64,000 bases of DNA from positions 4,402,001 to 4,466,000 of the forward strand of contig NC_089434.1 of assembly GCF_026210795.1 (NCBI RefSeq), read 5' to 3'. The position numbers and the translations under genes were made by a program. The notes under the pieces were generated by a model. It saw only the letters and a program-made list of their open reading frames with translations. It was not told where the DNA came from and did no database searches. Position 1 is the stretch's first letter. Every line of letters begins with the position of its first letter. This DNA is from Rhizophagus irregularis (lineage: Eukaryota; Glomeromycota; Glomeromycetes; Glomerales; Glomeraceae). Shown in pieces: positions 32,281-43,104 of this stretch.

Positions 32281-32670
32281 TTTCATGGGAGAGCTTGGCA
32301 TGCTTTTAAAAGATCTTTTAAGTGAAAGTTATTGTACTTCAATTTATAAATATGCGATTATAAATATGCAAATTGTTGATCTCTCTTTTATAAATAAGCT
32401 TCGTTAAAACAAATAAATTAATAAAATGAATAAACAAATGATGTTTTCTATTTATAATGAGTAAATTAAGTATAGAGAAATGGCAGATTTCGGTTTATTA
32501 TAAGTTAAAATAGTAAAATAGTACAATTTAAGGGAATTGCTAAACGCTTGGGTGATTGTCGCCTGGGGACTTTTTTTTAAATATGTCACATGATATACAA
32601 TATATAGAGTAAATTTATTGATCGGCTGACAGCTGATTTTTTAACCTTAATTTTTGATCGGCTAAACTTT
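32281..32670. other. Spacer of the large inverted repeat
   Basis: About 390 bp of A+T-rich DNA between inverted copies B and C. No gene or strong structure is seen. It would form the loop if the 1.8 kb arms paired. Confidence 0.5.
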
Positions 32671-32674
32671 TTTT

Positions 32675-34480
32675 AAAAAAAATTTTTTTGCAACATATTT
32701 ATTAAAATTATCTTATCCAATGAAATTTTATTTTCAAATATTAAAATTTTAGTCACATATTTTACGATTTTAAAGAAAAAAATCACTGTATTTTTAATGA
32801 AGTGATACAAATAAAAGAAACAACAACAAGATAAGGCCACACAAATTCAATTTTTCGGTTCACGTAACATTGAAATTTAAAATCGACCCGGGGACCCGGG
32901 GTTTATTGTTTATTAGTAAAAAAAGTTTATATATAAAATCGTGACATTTGATTGGTTGACTTTTAAAAGGGAGGAATTTATAGAAGTTCTCAGCCGCGTG
33001 ATAAACTTACCCGCCAATAAAATTACGTCCTGATCACGTGATAAATTTTTTATATATAAACTTTTTTTTATTGAAATTTGAAAAAGTGACCCGGCCGGGT
33101 GAAGTGAACCGAAAATTCGAATTTGTGGGGCCTAAGTAAATTACAATGATCAAAGAGAAAAATGCTAATAAAAAATTGAAATAACAATAGAGTAATGGAA
33201 AGTAATAGGAGATGAAAGGGAATAAAAAAGAGCAATGAGAAGTGATAGGAAACAAAAAGGAGAAATAGGACATGATGGGAGACGAAAGAAGTGATGGGAA
33301 GATGAAGAAGAGTGATGAGAGATTAGAAGGAGTGATGGGAAACGAAAAGAAGTGATAGGAAGATGAAGAGGAGTGATGGGAGACGAAAGAAGTGATGAGA
33401 GACGAAAAGAAGTGATGGGAAGATGAAGAAGAGTGATGAGAGATTAGAAGGAGTGATGGGAGACGAAAAGAAGTGATGAAAGACGAAAGGAAATGATGGG
33501 AGACAAAAAGAAATGATGGGAAGATGAAGAGGAGTGATGGGAGACGAAAAGAAGTGATGAAAGACGAAAGGAAGTTACGGGAGACAAAAAGAAGTGATGG
33601 GAAGATGAAGAGGAGTAAAAATTTATTAAAATTGTAAAATCTAATAAAAATTTTTCCAATAAATTTTATAAAAAAAAAGATCTCTAATGAAATTCTTTAT
33701 TAAAAAAAATTCTCTAATGAAATTCTCAATCAAAAAAAATATTCCCGATTAAAGAAAAATTTCTAACGAATTGATCTATCAAAAAAAAAACTTCCCTCAT
33801 ATTAAAAAAAAAAATTCTTTACCGAAATTCCTATCAAAAAAAAAATCTCCCCTGTTAAAAAATTTTCTAACGAAATTATCTATCAAAAAAAAATCTTCCC
33901 TATTAAAAAAATTCTTCTAAGAATTTTCTACAAAAAAAAATAAAAATTCTCAATGAATTCTCTATCAAAAAAAAAATCCCTCCTGTTAAAAAAAATTGTT
34001 CCAACAAATTAAGTATATGTCAAAAAACAAAAAAAATCTTATAAAAAAAAAATTCTCCAATGAAATTTCTATCAAATAAAAAATTTTAACGAAATTATCC
34101 ATCAAAAAAAACTCAGAAATGTCCCTATCAATGAAAAAAAATTCTCCAACGAAATTTTTTATCAAAAAAAAAAATCTTTTTATTTAAAAAAAAATCCAAA
34201 AAAATTCTAACAGAAAAAGCCTTAAAAAAAAATTATTCGTGTAAGATTTAAAAAAAAATTTTTTTAAACTACGCTAAAACTTAAAAAACATGTGATTGAC
34301 AAAATATCAATCCTGTGCTGACAAAGAAACTAATTTTTGGCAAAGATAAAATTATCAAGTATAGTTGGATTAAATCAAACACAGTTTGACAAAAACATCA
34401 AGCACAGACGGACAAAAATATCAAGCACAGATGGATAAAACCATCAAGCACGTACAGATAAAAACATCAAGCCTTTTTTT
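32675..34480 (-). repeat. Long T-rich dispersed repeat, copy C (inverted)
   Basis: Reverse complement of copies A and B: the tail is at the left (TGCAACATATTTATT...AAATCACTGTATTTTTAATG), then the GATGGGAGACGAAAAG microsatellite (33180-33620), the AAATTCTCTATCAAAAAAAA array (33640-34250) and the ATCAAGCACAGA words (34330-34480). It is interrupted at 32835-33132 by a Harbinger-like MITE. Its outer edge abuts, and probably truncates, the G+C-richer coding remnant at 34.5 kb. Confidence 0.82.
32835..33132. mobile_element. 298 bp PIF/Harbinger-like MITE
   Basis: Terminal inverted repeats begin GGCCACACAAATTC and, at the other end, GGCCCCACAAATTC when reversed, continuing to TTTTCGGTTCAC (about 29 bp). 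The 3 bp duplication TAA (32832-32834, 33133-33135) and GG-starting ends fit PIF/Harbinger. The empty site GATAAGTAA is present in repeat copies A and B, so the insertion is proven. Internal sequence is also largely self-complementary. Confidence 0.9.
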
Positions 34481-34499
34481 TTCTTTTTTTTTATATAAT

Positions 34500-35550
34500 C
34501 TGATTTAGCTCCGGAACCCACAGATCTTATCTACCCTGTAAGGTACAGATAATTGCCAATACCTTGCTGCGTCCGTTTCATCACTTAACCGCTGGAAATG
34601 CGATAAACACCAAGAGCCACGTTACCTATGATTATGAACCAGTCGGACATATTCCAAAAGGCCCGCAGTTCTATCGAAATTGGATGTCATCAAATAAAAT
34701 GAGAGAGATTTATTCAAAACGCTTAGGCGTCAAATATTCGGTTACCATACGAAAATATAATAATTACCATAGTAATAAGAACTCCAACTTAAAAGCAATG
34801 ATGGAGCCAGTGTCTACATACAACAATAATCGCACTATTGAAACCACCTGCGCTTATTATAAAGAATATTCAAACTTAAAGTTTGATGTCGTACACTCAC
34901 CATAACAACAGAAAAGATGGAACCATCTGACTAAAGGGATTCTCAAGCAAGAATCAGGGCCATTATGTTAAACCATACATATTTAATACACCTTCGGCTC
35001 AATCACACTCACCAACAGTTTTCAAACAACTTGCTCACCTACCAGAAAAAAGAATAGATCATGATATGATTGACCTCTCAAAAGTTATGATAAACTTAAA
35101 GACTCCATCACATTACTACTTCGTCGGACGAAAAATTGGTTTTGAAGAGTTAAAAAACGCAACAAATTAAAAAAACCATTATCTTCCTTACCAGCTGACT
35201 TTCAAGGCGACGCCCACCTTTATTACTACAACACGTACAATATTAATCTTTTCTATTACAAAGTTAGACGACGTTTCAACGTCAGTTCAATCCCTCAATA
35301 TAACTATGGCTATGATAAAGCCATTCAACTTTACCAACAATCGCAACTAAGGAGTTCGCGTCCTATGATTTTTGAAGGTGTTTTTCCAAAGACCAATCGC
35401 TCAGGCTTTTTTGCCATTTCACGTTGAGATCGTGACGTTATTAATAATCCTTCAATTTTCTTTACAAGATTGATACCTCTCCCGGATGACGTTGAACCAT
35501 CCAACACGATTGCACGCTCGCAAGCTTCTGCCGAGTTGGCGCACGATTAA
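34500..35550 (+). pseudogene. Unidentified G+C-richer coding remnant, frameshifted
   Basis: Three successive plus-strand frames look like one broken protein. Frame 1 (about 34500-34905) includes YDYEPVGHIPKGPQFYRNW. Frame 2 (about 34955-35170) includes VKPYIFNTPSAQSHSP and HYYFVGRKIGFEEL. Frame 3 (about 35160-35550) includes YYKVRRRFNV and RPMIFEGVFPKTNRSGFF, with an internal TGA. The text is rich in Tyr, Asn, Ser and Pro. Its base composition and codon use (GACGCC, CGTTTC, GTCGGACGA) are clearly more G+C-rich than any neighbour. The left end is cut by dispersed repeat C. I do not recognise the family. It could be a horizontally acquired or virus-derived gene, but no motif supports a specific call. 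Confidence 0.6.
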
Positions 35551-36960
35551 CTCTGGTGTTATCACAAGCAAATGTGGATCTCTATTAAATGCATTATTCT
35601 ATACTTGTCAGTATTAACTACATTTGTAGTTAAAATAAAAATACGGATTCTTTTTTTGTTTTTTTTGTTCGTCTCTTTTTCATAAAAATAGTACACAAGT
35701 GTTTCAAATATATATCATGTGACCCATAACAAAAAATTAATGAATATAACTTAAAAAAAATTTGCAGTAAGTGATTTCTGCAAGTAGACTTGAAATGTCA
35801 AAGATCATTTGAATGTCATTTTTAAAAATTTTTTTTTTTCGCGTAAAAAAAATATTTTAAAGAAATCAGTAACACAGGATAATCATGTGCGCATAGAATA
35901 ATTTACAATTCGAAAATCCAACAGATACACTGACTCCTGTAGATCAGTTGAAGAAGAGATCTTTGTAGTAATATTTATTGTTTATTAAATCCTCGGTATA
36001 TTTTACATAAGGAATTCTCAGTCACCTAACTACTTGATACATGATGATGGGTCAGCAAATATCCAAATTTTATTTTTTTTATAGTAACATAAGCTTTCTT
36101 AAATTATTCCTAAACCTATTAAGTTAAACCTAATAACTTCTATATTTTTAAGAGATTTTTCTAAATTTGGACTTTAGTTTCAACATGAAAAATAGGTTTC
36201 AGACGGCATTACTACATTTAATAATTAGAATATAAACGATTAAGTCATTAAATAAAATAAATATCTTGTAATTTATAATATACATAGCTATATACAATAC
36301 GAATAACTTGGATAATTCCCGCATTGGTAAAAATTACTGAATAATTATACAGCATACAATATAGAAAATTAGAATGTTTATAATCTATCATCGGAATATT
36401 CATTAAATTTTTTTGGACGTAAAATCTTTGATAGGGCATTATCTTCCTTTTATTTCCTGACCTTACAATTAATTTTTTTTTTTCGGTTATGGATTTTTGA
36501 CACTATTATGTTAATGATGCGTTTATTTATTCGATACTTAATAAAATTCTACATTTTTAATGATTAAACTATTAATAAAATTTAAATTATTATATAATAT
36601 AATAAAATACATGCTATAACTATGGTCAAATAATACAGAAACGTATTATATCTCATCCAAGTCGTACTTTTATTCTTAAATATTTTATTTCTATGAATTT
36701 AAGATCAACAAATACGCAAATTTTATTTGGTATAGTATGAATTTTTTAAATGTGGCACAATTAAAGGAAAAATATCATGGATTCCATGTATAAATATTAT
36801 TATACAGTATGTAATTGCTGCCGAATTAAACAGCCGAAGTTATGCTTTGGAAAATAACCAAAAAACGTGAATTTATTACTAGTTTTTTTTTTCAATAATA
36901 TATTGTTCATAATTCATTAAGATTATCATATTATCCATATTAGATAGAAAAAAAATCAGA
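35551..36960. other. A+T-rich gene-free stretch
   Basis: No gene was recognised. Small open frames here are A+T-rich and resemble nothing. There is no evident tandem or inverted repeat beyond homopolymer runs. Confidence 0.4.
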
Positions 36961-37095
36961 AAATGGAAATATTTTTTTTATTGAATTGCCCTCATAAATC
37001 ATAATACATAGATATGTTCTAAATTTATACCACGAATGAAAATTTATAGTCTTTTAATTAAAACGAATAATTCAGTATAGTAATTGAATTACTAT

Positions 37096-38562
37096 CTACA
37101 CATTCATTTCTTTAATCACTCCTTCAATTTTATATTTATCGATAATTTTCATATAAGAATCATTTTTTCGATAAAAATAATACCCATGGACATATATAGA
37201 AACTGCAGGTCGTCCTTTCCATTTTTCAAAAAATAATTCTAATGCTTTTAAAGAAAGTCTAATATCATAAGAAATTCCAATTTCTCTTAGATTGGTTGAT
37301 GCTTCTTTAACTAACAAATTTAACAAATAATCTCCAAATTCTAATTCTCTCCCTTCTTTATAATATGCATCTTGAAAATATAATGCTCGCAAATTTTGAC
37401 ATTTTTTAAGTAATTTTTCAAATTCAATAAAATGATTCTCCAATAATGGAAAAACAGGAATTGTTAAATATTCAATTAAAAAACAATTTTCACTAATTGT
37501 ATGTATAAAATTAAGAGAGATATCAATAATATTATCATTCCAGTGAAAATCATTGATCCTTAATTCTTTAAGATATAAACAATTTTTTATTATGCAAGTA
37601 ACTTGATAAATATCTATATAATCTATCTTTAGAATCTCAAGGTCACGATAAGTTACCATTTCCAATTTTTCATTAAAATCATCATTACTTAAAAATAGAG
37701 GTGAATCAATGTCTAATATTTTTAAATTATGAAGTCTTAGGAGTGTATATTGTATAAACGAATAATCATAATTATTGTAATTACTGTCATAATCAAATAG
37801 AAGGCATGTTTCAAAATGATTAATAGTATTTGCATGTTTTTCTAACATGTTAAAAATTTCTGTATAAGGATCTTCCAATATTTCCCAATAATAGAAGCCA
37901 TCATCTACTTTAAAATCATCTATCCATTTAAAATATTTTAAATTTTTTTGTAATTCAATTAATTTAGTAGTTCCATTATTAACTTTTGTGTTTTTATTAA
38001 TAATTATCATTCTTTGTATTTGTTGACAGATATTTGCTAATTTGTAAAAGTACCTAGGATCGATCAATGTGTCAAATGTTAATTCACAAAGTGATTCGAG
38101 ATAGTCCTTTATTTCTGGAAGATATAAAATCTCATGGGTATCACATATACTCAAATACTTAATTTCTGGACATTTCTTTATCAAGAAACTATAAATTTCC
38201 TCTTGTAAAAGAAATTGATTATATTCTGATGATGTTCCAATGGAAATGATATTATCAATAATTATTGTATCAATACTTTTACAAAATGACAAATAATCAA
38301 ATACAAGTGATTGGTTTGAAATTAGAATTTCTTTTTTTGTTAAGAATTCTTTAATATCATTAGATAAATAAGAAGTAAGAATGGAATATAAAGAAATTTT
38401 TTTATGGTAATTAATATCATAACACCAAGGATTCCTCCATAAAATTGGAATAACGATTTTACACCAAATTCTATTAACCATTAGGCATGAAAAGAGGAAT
38501 ATTGAACTATCATGTAATTCCTCAAATATTAAGAAAAGAATATCTTTATTAAGTTATGACAT
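37096..38562 (-). pseudogene. F-box gene with stop at codon 3
   Basis: This is the third paralogue. Aligning with genes 1 and 2 puts the ATG at 38562 and a full length of 488 codons, but codon 3 is TAA (38554-38556) where the paralogues have AAG or AGA. The rest of the frame is open to 37096. It retains the F-box (NKDILFLIFEELH ... SCLMVNRIWCKIVIPILW) and the C-terminal WKGRPAVSIYVHGYY. Translation could in principle restart at the Met of LMVNRIW (38481), giving 461 residues with a truncated F-box that probably could not bind Skp1. The promoter box is conserved. Single-base nonsense in an otherwise open frame suggests recent inactivation, an allele or a sequencing error. Confidence 0.85.
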
Positions 38563-38643
38563 TTTCTTCAAAAAAAAACATAGAAATAGTAATAGGAGAG
38601 AAAAAAAAAGTAAATGATTAAAAATAAACAATGAAGTATACTG

Positions 38644-38670
38644 TATTTATATGAAACTCCGGTGTACGAC
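38644..38670 (-). promoter_or_regulatory. Conserved F-box promoter box (gene 3)
   Basis: On the minus strand it reads GTCGTACACCGGAGTTTC then ATATAAATACAG, about 80-105 bp upstream of the ancestral ATG. It matches the boxes of genes 1 and 2 despite divergence of the DNA between box and gene. Confidence 0.65.
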
Positions 38671-38679
38671 CATAATGCT

Positions 38680-39635
38680 GATCGTCAGAATATATATGGT
38701 TAATATAGGATCTCCAGCCACACACAAATAAAATTATTCGGTTGATACTTGAAAAAAATTAGTAAATAAAATGGTAAAATTCTTAAATATCCTGAATTAT
38801 TCTGAAACATATCTAAGTTTAATTAAAGCTGAGCAAAGAAAAAAAATGTTAGTAATACTATTTTTCAAAAAATAATTTTAGTTTTTTCGTTAAAAAGTAG
38901 TTTAAAAGCTTACCATACCTTGAGATTCAATCAATGCTCATTCTTAGCTAGATATAGGCTAACTTATGTCTGTTTCACCTGAACATCATGTAGAGGTTAC
39001 AACGATAGAAGATAATCATTAATTATCAGGGTTGGCCGAAACTAGTAATACCAAAGCTACAATATAAATTTCTAACATTAAAATGTCTAACATTTTAACA
39101 CATTATGTAAGATAAGACAGATATATATATATATATTTTCAGGATAAATTCTAAAGAATATATTTCAATTAAGTGACAAATACATCGCGAAGATGCTAAT
39201 AATGCAAATTGTGTCAAATGATCTCTGTCTGTAAGATCAAGAATATCTCTGAATAAGCACAAATAGAAAAGAAATTACAGCAGTACTGATACATAATAAG
39301 AAGATCATCAACTAATATAAACCTAAATTATACTGTGCAAATTTATTTCTGATTTTTTATTAAATTTTATCATTTTTTTGTCGTTAATTTTCCATCCATT
39401 TAAATAAATAAAATTATATTACATTCTACAAGTTTATTTCCATTTTCTACTGATTTTTGATAACAATGAAAAGCTTTATCCAAATTCCTTTCTGTTTCTT
39501 CACCATTTTCATAACATATTACTAATTAAACATTGCTTTAATATTACCATTTCTGCTGCTTTTTGATATCAATGAAAGGCTTTTTCAAAATTCTTTTCTG
39601 TTCCTTCTCCATTTTCATAACATTCACTAACAAAA
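38680..39635. other. A+T-rich intergenic stretch, no gene seen
   Basis: Unassigned. A short (AT)n run lies near 39121-39137. A roughly 100 bp direct repeat occurs at about 39440-39530 and 39545-39625, containing TTTTTGATAWCAATGAAA and TTTCTGTTYCTTCWCCATTTTCATAACA. Confidence 0.45.
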
Positions 39636-39639
39636 TATT

Positions 39640-39830
39640 GTGTCTTCCATCACTCCTTTTCATCTCCCATCACTTCTTTTCTCCTTGCATCACCCATCAC
39701 TTCTTTTCGTCTCCCATCACTCTTCTTCGTCTCCCATCACTTTTTTCTTCCCCGTCACTCCTCTTCATCTTCCCATCACTTCTTTTTGTCTCCCATCACT
39801 TCTTTTCATCTTTCATCTCTCTGGCTATGG
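39640..39830 (+). repeat. CTCCCATCACTTCTTTTCGT microsatellite
   Basis: About ten degenerate copies of a roughly 20 bp pyrimidine-rich word, the same one found inside dispersed repeats A, B and C. Here it is on the opposite strand relative to neighbouring copy D, so it may be a separate fragment. Open frames over it are artefacts. Confidence 0.75.
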
Positions 39831-39916
39831 AATATGTGGTAGGTGTTATTTCGTGAGTGTGTGGCTGCATAATGGTGTAATAAAACATCATTGACGCCAT
39901 TTCTCTCTTTTTTTTT

Positions 39917-40110
39917 AGTAAAGCTCAAGCCCAACTCGAGTCAGCTCAAGTCCAGCTCAGCTTGAGCCGGGATTTATATGGCTCAGCTTGGCTCAAAAAG
40001 CTCGAACCAATATTTGTTGTGGTTCAGTTCATTGCGGACTCAGCTCTCTTAATTCAAGCCGAGCTTGAGCTATGCTCTGGCTCAGCTCGAGCTAGCTCAT
40101 GCGGAACTTT
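39917..40110. mobile_element. AGCTC-rich MITE-like insertion in repeat D
   Basis: Dense direct and inverted copies of GCTCAGCTTGAGC and AGCTCGAGC occur between TAAAGCTCAAGC and GCGGAACTTTA. Repeat A lacks this block at the corresponding place (GTTTGCTAGTAGTATAT), while repeat D breaks at GCTAGTAGT, supporting an insertion. A target-site duplication was not resolved. Confidence 0.55.
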
Positions 40111-40124
40111 AACTACTAGCAAAC

Positions 40125-41165
40125 CATTTATTTTATAATATCTATTAAAAAAAAAAAATTTATTAAAATTGTAAAATTTAACAAATTTTCAATCAATTTT
40201 TTATAAAAAAAAGATCTCTCTAATGAAATTCTCTATTAAAAAAAATTTCAAGCCAAAATTCTCGATACACTTATTAAAAAAAAACTATTTTCAATAAAAT
40301 TTTCTATTAAGATTTCTAAACAAAATTCTTCATCAAAAAATTTTCAACCAGCAATTTTCTAATGAAATTCTCAATCAAAAAAAATATCTCTGATTAAGAA
40401 AAATTTCTAACAAAAATCTTCCATCAAAAAACACATTTTCGCTATTAAAAAAAAATTCAAAGATTCTTACCTATTAAAAAAAATTCTCAAAAGAATTTCT
40501 ATATCAAAAAAAACTTCCCTTCTATTAAAAAAAAAATCTTTACCGAAATTCTCTATCAAAAAAAAAATCTCCCTTGTTAAAAAAATTTACACTAACGAAA
40601 TTATCTATCAAAAAAAATATATATATCTTACCTATTAAAAAAAAATTCTATGATAAAATTTCTATCAAAAAAAAAAATTCTCAGTGAATCTATTAAAGAA
40701 AAATTCTTTAATGAAATTCTCTATCAAAAAATTCATGTAAAATTTTAAAAAAAAAATTTTTTCAAAACTACGCTAAACTTAAAAACATGTGATCGACAGA
40801 ATATCAATCCTGTGATAAAATTATTGAGTATAGTTGGATTAAATTAAACACAGTTGGACAAAAACATCAAACACAGATGGATAAAAATATCAAGCACAGA
40901 TGGACAAAAACATAAAGCATGGACAGATAAAAATGTAGATAAAACCATTAAGCACATACAGATAAAAAACATTAAGCAGTTTAAGCACGTACAGATAAAC
41001 ATCAAGTACATACAGATAAAAGTATCAAGCATGTGATAGATAAACATCAAGTACGGACAGATGAATATCAAGCATGAACAGGTAAAATATCAGGCATGGT
41101 GTAACATTTTGTCAATCCATGCTTGATTTTTCACCCACCCAATGCCTGATAGTTTAGTCCAACTC
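40125..41165 (-). repeat. Long T-rich dispersed repeat, copy D (partial, inverted)
   Basis: Reverse-complement match to the 5' half of copies A and B: A-rich TCTATCAAAAAAAATCT arrays (40150-40730), AAACATGTGATCGACA, then the ATCAAGCAYRKACAGATAAA words (40820-41100), ending at CAACTTGCCATAATTTTC near 41180. This copy keeps a GGTGAAAAATCAAGCATGG stretch closely matching copy A. Confidence 0.78.
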
Positions 41166-41199
41166 AACTTGCCATAATTTTCTGGTCCAGATGATCGGC

Positions 41200-41655
41200 A
41201 ATCAGGAATTCAGCTCTGTTTTTTGGCTAACTACATAATTCACATACAATCAATATGCATTTTAAAATGTTGTGACCCATACACAATTAACTCTCAAGTC
41301 AAAATTTTTGATTTCAAATTGGAAGTTTTTGATTTGAATGCTCAGTATCCAAATGTAATAAGATTGTTATATAAATATAGCACACAATATGAAGCTCTTA
41401 TTGACCAAAAGGAAAAATATTTATTGTTTGGGTAAAAGAAATTAAAGACAATCATCTTTTTCATATTCATCCAATAAACAATGTTCCAAAAAAAAACATA
41501 TACATTTTTATGGTGCAGCAGTCTAAAGTATTATATTTTCATTAAATTGATAGTAAAAATAATATCATAATTCACAAATCAAAATCAGTAGTAGAATGTT
41601 CAACATTTGACCTTACTGATCCTAAAGAACTGATAAATGTCTATTTCTATTAAAG
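41200..41655 (+). pseudogene. Unidentified coding remnant
   Basis: Two frames read as protein-like text. The first (to 41435) includes FKLEVFDLNAQYPNVIRLL and YEALIDQKEKYLLFG. After a frameshift the second includes VKEIKDNHLFHIHPINN, then a TAA, then SVVECSTFDLTDPKELINV. There is no ATG at the left edge, so the start is missing or in an upstream exon. I do not recognise the family. The continuous protein-like text across a frameshift and a stop favours a decayed gene over chance. Confidence 0.45.
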
Positions 41656-42049
41656 TCTCTAATTTATCATGTTAATGATAACATCTCACTAACGCTGTTG
41701 ACCAGCTCAGTCTGTTGAGCAGTAATTATGAATAACTTCAGGAAGATGCTTGCTATGAAGTATTTCAATCAAAATCCTTACACACAAAAAGGAGTTCTTA
41801 ATTGCAGATTAAAATTGTATCTTTATTTAGTAAATCTATCTCATATTGAGACAAATACATGATATATTTATATAAAATACATTTCCTTTAAGTATATAAA
41901 TTATAAAAGAAATAAAAGAAATAAATATAATAAAATAATTATAAACATCATAAGAAATAAAATATATAAAAAATAAGAAATATAAGAAAAATATACTATA
42001 ATATGTCGATCATTTTGTGGTGCAGTAAATCTTGTGATTTTTCTAATTT

Positions 42050-42828
42050 TCACAAATAATATGATCTTAAAATTAGTTTATTTAATATAACTAATCCACC
42101 AGATATAAGTACAAGTGATGGAATAAGATCATATGTTACAACACTATTAAAATACAATATCTGAATAATCAATTGTGGTATATCTTCAACAAAGATATAC
42201 CACAAAGTATGATCTTTATGATAATAGAGCTGAAAATACTTTGAGACCAAATAAATTTGATGTCAAAGTATTTATTGCTAGTATGTCAATGGCTGAAAAT
42301 ATTGTGCATAACCCTGTAATTGAATCTGAATGTTGTCCTGTCTTAAACAGACCTAAATATAGTAAAGAAATATAAATTTTTCTATTTTCTAGTAAAAAAT
42401 TAAAAAAACTAAAAATTTTTAAAAAAAATATGTATATTACCTGACAACATCCAAGTTTTCTCATTAATTCCTAATAAAGGTTCAATTACCACATGATAAG
42501 AAGAATTTGGCTGATTAAATGTACTACTGAAAATTGGAATATGCCCTGTGTAGTTATTACTTTCAACAGTACATAGTTTGGATTCTTCTGAAAATGTTTG
42601 TCGTAATAGACTTGGTTTGTATGGGTTATCATTTAGTTGAAATATGGAAATATTTGCAGTAGATAACCTCACTGAAATATTGACAGCTGGCTTTGCTGAC
42701 TCAATTACAGGATTATCATATTCAGCTCCTATAAATCAAAAAAAAATTTTTATTAAAATAAAAATAAAAGTAAAAAGTAAAAAATAAATTAAAAACTTAC
42801 CTTGATTATTTAATCTTAATAAAGCCAT
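42050..42828 (-). pseudogene. Three-exon membrane-protein-like gene, C-terminus out of frame
   Basis: Exon 1 (42801-42828) starts at ATG and encodes MALLRLNNQ. Exon 2 (42441-42728) encodes EYDNPVIESAKPAVNISV and on to INEKTWMLS. Exon 3 starts at 42352 with LFKTGQHSDSITGLCTIF. The introns (72 and 88 bp) have GTAAGT and GTAATA donors and TAG acceptors, and both phases fit. As sequenced, the protein stops at 42216 after 150 residues. Directly beyond, in another frame, 42250-42050 encodes KDHTLWYIFVEDIPQLIIQI followed by a hydrophobic segment (LIPSLVLISGGLVILNKLI). I know this DIPQ-plus-membrane-segment pattern as the C-terminus of Rhizophagus multi-membrane-segment proteins, so a frameshift near 42225 probably separates it. 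Function unknown. A short 150-residue product remains possible. Confidence 0.6.
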
Positions 42829-43104
42829 CAATAAAATTCCTAGTTGTCTCTATTAAAATTTATTTAACCTTATGAAGTTGGACGACTAAAGTAGTAAAAG
42901 TATGCAAATAGAAAAAAAAATCTGGGAGTTAATATATCTTACAAATTGAAAAATGTAAAAAAAATTTCATGATGTTTTATTTTTGTTATTTTTTTTTTTA
43001 AAAAAAAAGAAAAAAAATTTCGTCTAACACGATTATCATAAGACCTACATGATCCCAATTTTAATTTTTTAATACAAAAGAATGCCCTAGTTAGATAAAT
43101 TAAG

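Noticed and set aside
33034-33273. 79-codon minus-strand frame
   Set aside because: It crosses the boundary of a Harbinger-like MITE into a microsatellite, so it is not a gene.
40844-41071. Overlapping open frames on both strands rich in Met/Cys/Ile or Lys/Gln/Ile
   Set aside because: Translation of the ATCAAGCACRGACAGATAAA short repeats of dispersed repeat D.
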